Assembly (NCBI RefSeq): GCF_018861315.1
Contig: NZ_JAHLDL010000021.1
Coordinates: forward strand, 21,525-85,524
Length of the DNA stretch: 64,000 nt
Direction of reading: 5' to 3'
Source: Clostridium bowmanii
GTDB lineage: Bacteria; Bacillota; Clostridia; Clostridiales; Clostridiaceae
The notes beneath the pieces were generated by a model. That model worked only from the letters and a program-made list of their open reading frames with translations, was not told where the DNA came from and did not search any database. Both the position numbers and the translations under genes were made by a program. Position 1 is the first letter of the stretch. Each line of letters starts with the position of its first letter. Shown here one piece after another: positions 37,990-47,086 of the stretch.

Positions 37990-39800
37990 ATTTCAACCTC
38001 TTCCATTATACCACATAGATTTTTTGTAATATATTCAAGCTTAGGATGTTTTTCTATTATCTTATTACTGCCCTGTTTTTCTATCTCAAATTTTAATTCT
38101 TGAAGTTCTTTAAATAAAAAAGATTTTGCTAATTTTTTTAACTTAATTGTTTCAATATTAGCTTCGGAAACAAAATTATTTATTTTATTATATTCTATAA
38201 CCTTTAATTTATCTTTAAACCTTTTATAAGTAATATCCACAAAAATATAAACTGTACAATGATTAGGACACATATCAAATGCACACATAAATTCATTGAG
38301 CTTACATTTTTTACCGAAAGCACTTTTAATGCAAAATCCTTCTCTCTTTTCTCTAATAGGAACTTTAATTACCAGTTCATTAATAATCTCTTTCAAATCA
38401 GTTTTTATATTATACTTATTATGCTCAATGAACTCATTAATTTTTTTAATAAGTAAATCAGCCTCTTCTCCTATTAAGTTAAACTCCCCAGTAACTAATC
38501 CTTCTAAAACACTTTTTGCTACCTCTCTACCCTCTTCATTTTCAATCCTCTGGTAGTGCATTGTCATCTCGACAGTCAAATGATTCATATGCTGAGAAAT
38601 CCACCCTATTTCAACCCCTTGGCGGATAAGTTCGTTACATACTGCAACCCGAAATTGGTGTGGATTTGGTATTGATACTGAATCAGAAGTTTTTAAATGA
38701 TTACAATATTCTTTTTTAACCAATTTGTATTTTTCATTAAATTCCATAGTAAATATACGGAATCCTTCGCATTCCGCATTTATTACTCCAAGCTCCACAG
38801 AATTTCTTACTATGAATCTTACTAACCATGTTCTTAATGTTGCTGTTCCAATTGGATTTTCATTATCTCCATTTATAAAAATATAATCCGTATTATTTTT
38901 TAATCTTATTTCTGTAGTTAATTTTTCAAGTGTATCATATGCTAATTCGGCTTTATCCGTTAAAAATGTTTTAGTAATCTGGGAATGTTTTTTGTTTTTT
39001 ATTGTTTTCATGGTTAAAAACTCTAAATATGAAACTTTTTTCGTACTATCAAAGCACTCAACAGACTTCTTTTTTTCCGCTTTAATTAAACTTAATTCAT
39101 AAATTCTCATACCAACTTGTGATAAAAGCAATATAGAACTTGCCTCCATTTTCTCCATTATATTAGTTTTATTTGAGTATATTTCTTTTAAGCATAATGA
39201 AATTATTTTGTCATATATCTTTTGAGGTATATTAGGAGTCTTTCCATCTTCTATCTGTGCTTTTAATAAAGACGTGTCGTTATTTGATAATTCTTTTCTT
39301 GCTTTTGAATAATCAATTTTTTCCTGTATCTCAATATACTTCAATAGTTTCTTGAATAATCTCCTATGATGAATTCTTTCATTTTCAGATTTATAGTCTA
39401 TATATAATAACTCATTATATTTTTGTACACACTTTAAAGTTATAAGAGTACAATCATAAATATATTTTCCAGATAAATATTTGCATATTTTCTCCATATA
39501 TCCCATGTACTTTTTTATGCTACTTATGGCTTTATGGTTAATTAATGATTCTAAAACGAACTTTTTAATATACTTCTGATATACATAATGTATATTGCTA
39601 AAATCATATTTATTTCTATACGGACCCTTTTCAGGGTCAAAATTGCCAAAGTCCCAAATATCATCCGAGAAATATATTTCCACATCAAAAAAAGGCAATC
39701 TGCCAATATCTAATGTTGTTATTAATTTATTTTCTTCATCCGCAAGATTTGCTATTTCTATCAATTTAATTGCGTTAATTTTCAGAATATAATTATCCAT
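37980..39800 (-). CDS. Large tyrosine recombinase (third of the trio)
   Basis: The 606-residue protein has the tyrosine recombinase boxes: box I arginine in LLLSQVGMRIYELSL, the box II arginine in NPHQFRVAVCNELIRQG, and HMNHLTVEMTMHYQRI with the nucleophile Tyr. A C-terminal Cys-rich segment (CKLNEFMCAFDMCPNHC) may bind zinc. The N-terminal 200 residues would form the core-binding domain. It overlaps the TnpC-like gene and follows the 781-residue recombinase on the same strand after about 250 bp. Confidence 0.88.
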   Translation of the reverse strand: MDNYILKINAIKLIEIANLADEENKLITTLDIGRLPFFDVEIYFSDDIWDFGNFDPEKGPYRNKYDFSNIHYVYQKYIKKFVLESLINHKAISSIKKYMGYMEKICKYLSGKYIYDCTLITLKCVQKYNELLYIDYKSENERIHHRRLFKKLLKYIEIQEKIDYSKARKELSNNDTSLLKAQIEDGKTPNIPQKIYDKIISLCLKEIYSNKTNIMEKMEASSILLLSQVGMRIYELSLIKAEKKKSVECFDSTKKVSYLEFLTMKTIKNKKHSQITKTFLTDKAELAYDTLEKLTTEIRLKNNTDYIFINGDNENPIGTATLRTWLVRFIVRNSVELGVINAECEGFRIFTMEFNEKYKLVKKEYCNHLKTSDSVSIPNPHQFRVAVCNELIRQGVEIGWISQHMNHLTVEMTMHYQRIENEEGREVAKSVLEGLVTGEFNLIGEEADLLIKKINEFIEHNKYNIKTDLKEIINELVIKVPIREKREGFCIKSAFGKKCKLNEFMCAFDMCPNHCTVYIFVDITYKRFKDKLKVIEYNKINNFVSEANIETIKLKKLAKSFLFKELQELKFEIEKQGSNKIIEKHPKLEYITKNLCGIMEEVEMWI

Positions 39801-40053
39801 TTCGTTTTTCTCCCTATTTTTTATTTAATATTTAATCTGTATTTAAATTCTAAAAAACTCCCCACCTTAATATCAATTAATAATGCTCGTATATTGATAT
39901 TAATAAACCCATTATAAATAATGGATTTATTAATTTATGTGTAGCTAAGGCACTTTTAATTTAAATTGTAGGCCTGTCCAAAAAATATATACTTTTTAAA
40001 TTGTAATTAGGCAGAAATATAATTGAGTTATAAAGTGCAGTGCTTTTCAATAA

Positions 40054-42399
40054 TTAAATAAGCTTGTTTTTTAATATATATAACTGACCTAAATAACTTA
40101 CATATAATTTTTTAATAGAAACTAAATGTTCTTTTTCATGGAATATATTTTCATTCTTTATAACTTCATTAATTTTATCTATGCTTTCTTCAAAGTATGG
40201 TATTCTATCCAAAGTAACAATAAAATTTCTACAAATTAAACAATCTATTTTTTTATTTCCGTTACAAGTTCCACCACAAAAACCACAGCCTTGTTTTACT
40301 GTTATCTCTTTAATATCATGTGAAAAATCTAAATCCACCTCACTTAGTTCAGAAACTATACGCCCTTGCAAAGTAACATTTCCTAATTTTATATTATAAA
40401 ATGCCTCTAAATAACTTCTAACATCAGGTTTTATATAATGTTTAATTGTTGTAAAAACATCTTTATGACCAGTAGCAATAATAGCTTTATAAACGTTACC
40501 TTCTTTTACAGCATTTTCAAAGAGCTTTGTCATATATGTCGTCCTACAATCGTATAACGAATACGGACCACCTTTCAAATCCAATTTACCAGTAATATCT
40601 ACAAAGTGTCTGTAAAACTTATCCACTTTTATTCCTTCAATTTGCTTATTCCTACTCTTATAAATAAAGATATAATTTTTTACTACTTCTTCTTCTTGCT
40701 CTTGCTCTTGCTCTTGCCCTTGCTCTTGCTCTTGCTCTTGCTCTTGTTGTTCTTCTTGTAATAGTTCTCTGGAAACGCGAGTCCCTTCATTAATTGCACG
40801 AATTGTATATTCAGATGGGTTTACATCCACATCTCTTCCCTGTGAAGTTTTCGTTTGCATTTCTAATGTCGCACTATCTTCTTTACAATGATAATCAATT
40901 TTATATTCACCTTCTTTCATACCATCTTTAATACAATTTATTTTTAAATTTAGAATTTCATTCGGTCTATAATTAGTTGTAAGCAAAAGATGAAGGAAAA
41001 TAAAAAACATTTTATCAAAATAACTACCATTTAGCATTCTATTTTTAAATGTTTCTAAAATTTTATCCAAATCTTCTTGTAAAATAATTTTACTATTAAG
41101 GCTTTCTGTTGACTTTATTCTTAAATAATCGTATATGATAGGATTTATAAAATAATCTACTTCGTCATCAAGGAATTTTATAAATGAGCTTATTGAAGAT
41201 ACGTAACCATTAATTGTATTTACATTGTCATATTTTTGCTTTAGATATTCTCTAAAAATCAATATATTATGTTCGCTTATAAGTAAATTGCTTTTATTAT
41301 TAGGTGCATATTCATTTAAATTAACAACCTTTCCGCTAATTTGTTTTGTTGTTTCACCTTCTATAAATTCAAAGAATATAAATAAATTATTAATTGAGGC
41401 TCTTAAAGTTTTAAGACAATTTCTCGATTTTACAAACCATTTTTTCATCTTGTTCCGTAGAAAGCTGTCTCCCACTCTTGAAAAATCTAATGGAATATAT
41501 TCATTTCCTTTTAAAGTTGTTGTGTATCTTTCATATCCATTTGGAGCTAATAGCCATTTATCATTTTGCGGTATTTCATCATATTTATTTAAATATACAA
41601 CTCTATAGCCTTTACCAAACAATATGTTAAAGTTATCTCTATAAAGAAAATTTCTATCAATACCGCTTTTCTTGCTAAATACTTTATGTTGTGGGTTACT
41701 ATTTTCAAAATAATCCATTAAAAATATATAAAAACTTTTGAGATTTCTAAGTGCAAATGTTTTTTTCACTTTTAATTGATAGTATTGGAACTGTATTAAA
41801 AACGTATCATTACCGAATTCTTCTATAACATTTGGAAGCTTCCCCAACTTTTCAAGACTATTTTCAAAATCACAAATAAACTCTTCAATTCTGTCTCCTT
41901 CATAAGTTATATTCTCAGTTTCAAGATATTTTATAAATGTTCTCGCAATATTCAACAAAAATATATCATAAAAATTTAAATTAAGAACGAATTTATTTTT
42001 GTTGGTTTTCACCATAATAATACCTAATGGACTACTTCCAAGAGAATAAATCTCTTTATAATTAGAAATTTTATAGTCTTTTTCGTCATCACCAAGTAAT
42101 ATCCAGATGTTTTCTTTTAAAAATATTGTGTGTTCTCCTAAATCAATACCCTCTTTTAGCATATATCCATAAAATATAATTAATACCTTTATCCCTCTAT
42201 TTAATACAAAAATCTGATTACACAATAAAGCCCAGGATAAATCTTTAATTTCTATGTCCTGAAAAGAATTAATCAATATATTAATGTATTGTTTAAAGCT
42301 TTCATTATATTTTAAGGTAATATAGTCATTTAAAACTTTATTTAACATCTTATCTTTAACCTTAATATTCAAAAGTTCTTCATAATGTTCATTCTTCAT
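40054..42399 (-). CDS. Large tyrosine recombinase, TnpB-like, with Glu/Gln repeat
   Basis: The 781-residue protein resembles the TnpB recombinase of Tn554-type elements in size and place. Catalytic boxes: LLLTTNYRPNEILNL (box I Arg), YSLYDCRTTYMTKL (box II Arg), ATGHKDVFTTIKHYIK (His/Lys and Tyr). The C-terminal segment CGFCGGTCNGNKKIDCLIC is likely a zinc site. Between boxes I and II lies a run of Glu-Gln pairs coded by a hexanucleotide repeat at 40695-40746. The start is 18 bp after the 445-residue recombinase. Confidence 0.9.
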   Translation of the reverse strand: MKNEHYEELLNIKVKDKMLNKVLNDYITLKYNESFKQYINILINSFQDIEIKDLSWALLCNQIFVLNRGIKVLIIFYGYMLKEGIDLGEHTIFLKENIWILLGDDEKDYKISNYKEIYSLGSSPLGIIMVKTNKNKFVLNLNFYDIFLLNIARTFIKYLETENITYEGDRIEEFICDFENSLEKLGKLPNVIEEFGNDTFLIQFQYYQLKVKKTFALRNLKSFYIFLMDYFENSNPQHKVFSKKSGIDRNFLYRDNFNILFGKGYRVVYLNKYDEIPQNDKWLLAPNGYERYTTTLKGNEYIPLDFSRVGDSFLRNKMKKWFVKSRNCLKTLRASINNLFIFFEFIEGETTKQISGKVVNLNEYAPNNKSNLLISEHNILIFREYLKQKYDNVNTINGYVSSISSFIKFLDDEVDYFINPIIYDYLRIKSTESLNSKIILQEDLDKILETFKNRMLNGSYFDKMFFIFLHLLLTTNYRPNEILNLKINCIKDGMKEGEYKIDYHCKEDSATLEMQTKTSQGRDVDVNPSEYTIRAINEGTRVSRELLQEEQQEQEQEQEQGQEQEQEQEEEVVKNYIFIYKSRNKQIEGIKVDKFYRHFVDITGKLDLKGGPYSLYDCRTTYMTKLFENAVKEGNVYKAIIATGHKDVFTTIKHYIKPDVRSYLEAFYNIKLGNVTLQGRIVSELSEVDLDFSHDIKEITVKQGCGFCGGTCNGNKKIDCLICRNFIVTLDRIPYFEESIDKINEVIKNENIFHEKEHLVSIKKLYVSYLGQLYILKNKLI
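40695..40746. repeat. Hexanucleotide tandem repeat inside the TnpB-like gene
   Basis: Eight units of CTTGCT (one reads CTTGCC) plus four bases. On the coding strand it gives a Gln/Glu run. The unit is a multiple of three, so changes in copy number keep the frame. Confidence 0.95.
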
Positions 42400-42416
42400 G
42401 TCTTACCCTCTTCCAC

Positions 42417-43754
42417 TTATATTTCTAACTTTGGATTATCAGTAATCATTTTTTTTGCCCCCAGTGTATTTGCATTATAACAATCCTCTTCTGTGGCTCT
42501 AAAGTATTTCATTACACTTGACGGGCCAGAATGTCTTAAATCATCAACTAATTGTAATTGCGTTGCTCCTTCTTTTATTCTCTTCATCGCAAACCCATGA
42601 CGTAGTCTATGGGATAAATTGTGTTTTTTTACATCTTTATCAATAGTTAACCCTGCTTTAGTAAAAATTACTCTCAGCACTTTATTCCAACCACCTGCAT
42701 GTAATGGTTTCCCATTTTTATTCAAAAACAAATAAAAATTTTCTCCTTCAAGCGTACCCCCATCTGATATTCTATCTGCTATCGCAAAATTTATATAGTT
42801 TAATCTATTTGTTTTGCCCATTCTTCCATGGATAATATCAATATACTGTTCAATTTTATCTAAAACGTCATATGTTGGCTTTACTATTTGATACCCAACT
42901 TTCCATTTTTTATAAGCCTCACTTTTATATTTCAAATAACTTTCAGGTCTCATACATGTCTTAGCGTGTTGGTCAAATTTATCAGAAACTCGATTTCTTA
43001 TAATAATTTTAGAATCTTCTATATCCTCTAATGTTAATCCTAATCCTTCACCTAACCTCACCCCATTCTCATACATTAACATAACTAATATTTCCTCTCG
43101 TAATGAATACTCCTTTTGAATTACAGAAATAATTCGCAAGTATTCATTAGGTCTTATATACATAGGAACAGTAAGCTTGTTTTGCATAGATTTCTCGCTT
43201 ATTATATAGCGTTCAGTGGCTTTTTCTCTGGTGTGTCCAAGTAACCCATCACTATCTTTAATAACCTGGGCAACTGCTTTAGCATTTAATATTTTATTAT
43301 CAATACCCAGAAAGTTTAGATAATTTCTGTAAACCGAAAAATACTGATTTATTGTATCGCTACTTCTAACCGTCATAAATTCAAATTCAAATCTTTCCCC
43401 CTTCTTACCATCTCCATATAGAAAATCTTTCAGCTTTGAAAAATCATCTTTTTTAATATCTTCCAATTTTACATTAAAAATTTTCAAAAAAGAATATAAT
43501 ATTCTAAGTGCTGATGTAACCTTATATCTTGTATTTATTGACATATTTCCACATTTTACATTTAAATATTCGTAAGCAGGTCTAATAACATTCATATCCA
43601 AATCATAAAGCAATATATTATCTACTCCATTTTCACTCATTGTTACGCTACTGAACTTTATCTCTATATCATAATTATTTTCTTTTTTTAACCCTACATA
43701 CTTTTTAATGTAAGATATACAACCATCCTCATTTTTTTCTTGTATCAAAAACAT
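42417..43754 (-). CDS. Tyrosine recombinase, TnpA-like
   Basis: The 445-residue protein is the smallest and first gene of the recombinase operon. It has box I arginine in VMLMYENGVRLGEGLGL, box II HRLRHGFAMKRI, and LRHSGPSSVMKYFRA with the nucleophile Tyr. The N-terminal part carries a SAM-like core-binding domain (about 85-190). It corresponds in position and size to TnpA of Tn554. Three recombinases follow one another here, more than the two of Tn554 itself. Confidence 0.9.
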   Translation of the reverse strand: MFLIQEKNEDGCISYIKKYVGLKKENNYDIEIKFSSVTMSENGVDNILLYDLDMNVIRPAYEYLNVKCGNMSINTRYKVTSALRILYSFLKIFNVKLEDIKKDDFSKLKDFLYGDGKKGERFEFEFMTVRSSDTINQYFSVYRNYLNFLGIDNKILNAKAVAQVIKDSDGLLGHTREKATERYIISEKSMQNKLTVPMYIRPNEYLRIISVIQKEYSLREEILVMLMYENGVRLGEGLGLTLEDIEDSKIIIRNRVSDKFDQHAKTCMRPESYLKYKSEAYKKWKVGYQIVKPTYDVLDKIEQYIDIIHGRMGKTNRLNYINFAIADRISDGGTLEGENFYLFLNKNGKPLHAGGWNKVLRVIFTKAGLTIDKDVKKHNLSHRLRHGFAMKRIKEGATQLQLVDDLRHSGPSSVMKYFRATEEDCYNANTLGAKKMITDNPKLEI

Positions 43755-44302
43755 ACTTTATCCTCCCATCTAATTTGATTGCAAGTTGATAATCAGTGTA
43801 AAAGTTTCTAAAATACATTCATTTCATATAGTCAATGCTTATATTATGCGTTATATATTGTCAACGCGTTATTAGAGTGTTTTATCTCCTTATTACTTTC
43901 ACATTCTCATTGTATCACACTATTTCATTTATAGGGAAACAATAACTTTAAAAAAAGGTATTTTAATTAAATGATAATTAGTGATTTATACTAAAAATAA
44001 CTGTCTAATTAGATATATACGCATTTTTAACAAAGCAAATTGGATTTTAAATTAAATCCCTTGATAAAATGAATAGCACATAAGATGTGTACTGGGGCGT
44101 CTAATACATTCTTTTACTCTGGGTTATAAACCCTTTTCAATTAAAATGGCACTCTTAAAATCCACTGTAAGGCTTCTAATTATGTGTTTTGATGGAGTAA
44201 GTATATATATAGGTTCTTTGATAGTAATGGGAGTGTTGTGAAAAGTGATTTAAATACTTATAGGTGACTAAATAATTAAAAACAGTGTCTCTTTGTTTTT
44301 AA
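43755..44302. other. Non-coding stretch upstream of the recombinase operon
   Basis: No gene I can support. It should hold the promoter for the recombinase operon. An AT-rich TATATA/GCGTT stretch near 43848-43870 is visible but I cannot assign a promoter. Confidence 0.4.
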
Positions 44303-44344
44303 TAAAAAAAATCAAGGGAACTCCAAATTGAAGTTCCCTTGATT
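44303..44344 (-). terminator. Terminator after the AraC-GyrI gene
   Basis: AATCAAGGGAACT (44310-44322) pairs perfectly with AGTTCCCTTGATT (44332-44344), with eight T after it on the minus strand. Confidence 0.92.
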
Positions 44345-45020
44345 TATTATTTAAGAATATTGAGTAAATTATGACCATTAGTTATTGGTTAATTGTTTTT
44401 CTTTCACAGGAATCCAAATCTCACTTATATAATCTTTAGATTGTAAATCTCCTTCTGTATAAGCTTCAATATCATAATCTGAAATTAACTCATATTCTGC
44501 CTGTGGAAGCCATTCACTGTAAATTCTTTTCCACATATCTTGTATTGCATTTGGCATAGGACCAACACATTTAAAAATAGCCCAAGTATATGTGGGAATT
44601 TCCAAAACCTCAAAATCAAATGGTATCTCTTTTGTGTATTTATCAATACAACCAATTCCATATTTAAATTCTTTACATCCTTTATTTTCTTGAATACAAA
44701 TACCTATTGCTCCACATACTCTTTCATGCAGTCCAATCGAAAAATATTCACTCCAAAATGCAGGTATTCCCGTGGTACTGTTTTTATCAGTAAATTCCCT
44801 TGTTTTTACAACTACATTAAATGCTTCTTTCTTAACAATTTTGTAATCCATAGTATTACCCCCTTCCAATTTAATTTTAATCACAAGGCGATTAAATGAT
44901 TTTAGATTTGCTCCTTCTTTTTTAGCTTGTTTTGGTGTAATCCCATGAAATCTGCTAAATGCTTTTGAAAAACTTTCAGGAGTTTCATAGCCATATTTGA
45001 GAGCAATGTCAATAACTTTT

Positions 45021-45029
45021 ACATTTTCT
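45021..45029. repeat. Target site duplication, left copy
   Basis: ACATTTTCT, identical to 46140-46148, directly outside the inverted repeat of the mini-element. Confidence 0.85.
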
Positions 45030-46139
45030 TTATATACGGTAATAATCGGTTGATGGTAGTACACCATTGAAGATACAGTATTATTCAACTTATTTAACAT
45101 AAATATTGAATTGTCTCATTGAAAATCCACCTGAAAGATGATATTATAAAATTGTGAGTATGTAATATTTTACTAAATAATATCCAATGGGGCTGTAGTA
45201 CATAATTTAGAGAAGAACAGTAATTGTATAAAAATATTTGGTTTTATTAAGTCAAATGTAGAATTTGTAAATTAAGGAGTTTTAAAATGTATAATAATAT
45301 AAGAATAGAAACAGAACAATTAATTATTAGAAATTTTATGAATGATGACCTTCAAGATTTATATAATATAGTCAATGCAGAAGAGATAATGGAATATGTA
45401 CCTTTTACCAAGTCAAGGAAAATAGTAGAATGTGAGAACCTTTTACATAATATTATGATGAAAAGATATAAAGAAAGTACACCAGAGAACTTTGTTGGAT
45501 TTATTTTGTTAGTAACATGTAAAGAAACTAACAAAGTTGTTGGTTTTGTGGGATTGTGTCCACTAACCTATGATAAAACAGAGAATGAGTTATTCTATGG
45601 ACTATTTAAAGAATACTGGGGAAAAGGCTATGGAACTGAAATTGCCAAGTCTATGGTTAAATACGGAATGGAATATATGAAACTAAGCAAAATGGTAGCA
45701 ACAGTAAATGAAGGTAACGATATATCAATAAAGATATTAATAAAGGCTGGTATGAATTATGAAAAGATTATTGATGATGAAGATACTAAAGATAGTTCAT
45801 ATGAAGGTGAGTTATTCTACTCAATAAGTTTGAATGAATATTTAGGCATAAATTCCATAGCGTAAATATACAAGGGGTATATTAAATTAATGTAAAATTT
45901 TCTTGTAAATCGAATGAATTAATAAAAAAGAAAGTAGCAGAAGTTATTATTACTCCTGCTATTTTCTTTGCTAAAATTAATGTTATTTCAGGGGCTAATT
46001 ATTATGTACCTTATGAACATAAAAACATTTTAAATTCTATGCGAGACAACCCAGATAAATAGGCATATTTAAGAATTTTTCTTAGGTATGACTTTATACA
46101 TGCTACTTCCCGTTATCAACCGTTATCTACCGTATATAA
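45030..46139. mobile_element. 1,110-bp non-autonomous mini-element carrying an acetyltransferase
   Basis: Both ends begin TTATATACGGTA and remain similar for 25 bases (21 identical by eye, both ending CGGTTGAT). The right end adds a repeated ATAACGG. A 9-bp direct repeat ACATTTTCT lies outside. The only clear gene inside is the GNAT acetyltransferase; no transposase is seen. A short frame fragment at about 45890-46062 (ends VPYEHKNILNSMRDNPDK) is of unknown meaning. It would need a transposase in trans. Confidence 0.8.
45287..45865 (+). CDS. GNAT-family N-acetyltransferase (RimJ/RimL-like)
   Basis: The 192-residue protein has the GNAT fold of the RimJ/RimL type: opening IETEQLIIRNFMNDDLQDLYNI, the strand NKVVGFVGLCPL, ELFYGLFKEYWGKGYGTEIAKSMVKY (the acetyl-CoA loop, R/Q-x-x-G-x-G/A, here as GKGYGT), and VNEGNDISIKILIKAGM. 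AAGGAG lies nine bases before the ATG. Substrate unknown; such proteins acetylate protein N-termini, antibiotics or small amines. It is the only complete gene of the mini-element, so it is its cargo. Confidence 0.88.
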   Translation: MYNNIRIETEQLIIRNFMNDDLQDLYNIVNAEEIMEYVPFTKSRKIVECENLLHNIMMKRYKESTPENFVGFILLVTCKETNKVVGFVGLCPLTYDKTENELFYGLFKEYWGKGYGTEIAKSMVKYGMEYMKLSKMVATVNEGNDISIKILIKAGMNYEKIIDDEDTKDSSYEGELFYSISLNEYLGINSIA

Positions 46140-46148
46140 ACATTTTCT
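46140..46148. repeat. Target site duplication, right copy
   Basis: ACATTTTCT, identical to 45021-45029. Confidence 0.85.
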
Positions 46149-46351
46149 TTTGTCAACTCTTGACCTGCGAGAGAAAGACGTCTATTTCGGATATACTCGC
46201 CAGTTGTAAGATTTGTTAATATACTAAATGTTCTTTGAAAATGAAAAGTGGAAATATAAATATGTTTAGCCATCTTATCACAAGTTATGTTTTGCAATAA
46301 ATTATCCTCTATATAATCAATTGCTTTACTTAGGGATTTTATCCATTCCAT

Positions 46352-46771
46352 TTCATCATCTCCTTGTGATAATAGCATAGCAACATTTTAATAACTTTTC
46401 CTGTCAGTAATTGCTTTGTTATGTCTACAAACTACATAAATAACTTTACTGCATAATTTTCTACAAACGCTTGTCTATCGTGTTTTTAAGATTTACTCAA
46501 TCTAATTCAATATGACCTTGTTATTTTTACTTTTGTCTGTTTTTAATAATTTGATAACTACTTAAAGAACAGATACCCTCAACTAATATTTATAAAGTAT
46601 GTTCCTTTAGTAATTCCCCACCCCTACTATAACTTATATATTTAATTTTATATACATAACCATGTAACATACCTATATTTTAGACAATTCTTTTAATCAC
46701 TGTATCATCATTATACAATTAAAAAATAATACCTCTTACTAAGAGAGTGTTATTAAATATATACATATATA
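46352..46771. other. Right-end non-coding stretch of the element
   Basis: No gene seen. It would hold the promoter for the AraC-GyrI gene and the right-end recombinase binding sites; I see no clear repeat here beyond the terminal one. Confidence 0.4.
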
Positions 46772-46781
46772 CAAGTAACTA
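46772..46781. repeat. Right subterminal inverted repeat of the element
   Basis: CAAGTAACTA is the reverse complement of 16063-16072 and directly touches the right core. Confidence 0.85.
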
Positions 46782-46787
46782 TACATC
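46782..46787. other. Right recombination core
   Basis: TACATC on the plus strand, GATGTA on the recJ strand, the core I recall for Tn554-family insertions. Confidence 0.75.
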
Positions 46788-47042
46788 GTAATCTCCATAG
46801 ACTACTATTTTTTTCTTGTTTTCAATGGCTTGTTTAATTATCTCTGTAGCCTTTTCCATATCCTTCATTAAAAAAGGATCATATAGGTCCTCTATACTAG
46901 CTCTCATAAATTTTTTTATGTCTATTGCTTTGTGAAATCCTCTATTAATTAAAATCTTAGCTATAACCTCACTTACACCTGAGCCTTTTGCTAAGCCACT
47001 AATATCACTCGAGGTACTTTTTATTAACCACTTTTTCTCCAT
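46782..47042 (-). pseudogene. RecJ-like exonuclease, 5' part
   Basis: The start of the split recJ-like gene: 87 codons from ATG 47042 (after GGGAGAT), ending in KKKIVVYGDYDV at the core. One stop codon (TAG) comes right after, from element sequence. It stops in the middle of DYDVDG, the metal-binding motif I, so the fragment cannot be active. The rest is at 14539-16056. It is on the same strand as the M16 peptidase gene, 44 bp downstream of it. Confidence 0.93.
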
Positions 47043-47086
47043 AATTATCTCCCATTTACCTATTATTAGAACTGCATTACTACAAA

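Larger units (their letters stand above)
44378..46351 (-). pseudogene. AraC-type regulator with GyrI-like domain, split by a mini-element
   Basis: The N-terminal part (from ATG 46349-46351, eight bases after AAGGAG) encodes the first AraC HTH, MEWIKSLSKAIDYIEDN to GQELTKENV. After the insertion the same gene continues KENVKVIDIALKYGYETPE, the second HTH (FSKAFSRFHGITPKQAKK), and a GyrI-like effector-binding domain ending at 44378. Removing 45030-46139 and one copy of the 9-bp duplication gives one 284-residue frame, the usual length for such MarA/Rob-like regulators. The 3' half has an internal start and could make a GyrI-like domain alone. It lies near the right end of the element. Confidence 0.85.
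16051..46787. mobile_element. About 30.73-kb Tn554-like element inserted in recJ
   Basis: The two halves of a recJ-like gene flank this segment and rejoin in frame at a hexamer: TGCATC at 16051-16056 and TACATC at 46782-46787 (GATGCA and GATGTA on the gene strand). Just inside are inverted copies of TAGTTACTTG. Three tyrosine recombinases and a TnpC-like protein lie toward the right end. Distance between matching core positions is 30,731 bp. Cargo includes a type I restriction-modification locus, a complete recJ homologue, regulators and many unknown small genes. No conjugation genes were seen, which favours a transposon over an integrative conjugative element. Confidence 0.9.

Noticed and set aside
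40695..40746. CRISPR-like repeat
   Set aside because: The unit is 6 bp with no spacers and lies within a coding sequence.
16051..46787. An integrative conjugative element or prophage
   Set aside because: No relaxase, coupling protein, type IV secretion, capsid, terminase or tail genes are seen; the recombinase set and core fit a Tn554-like transposon.
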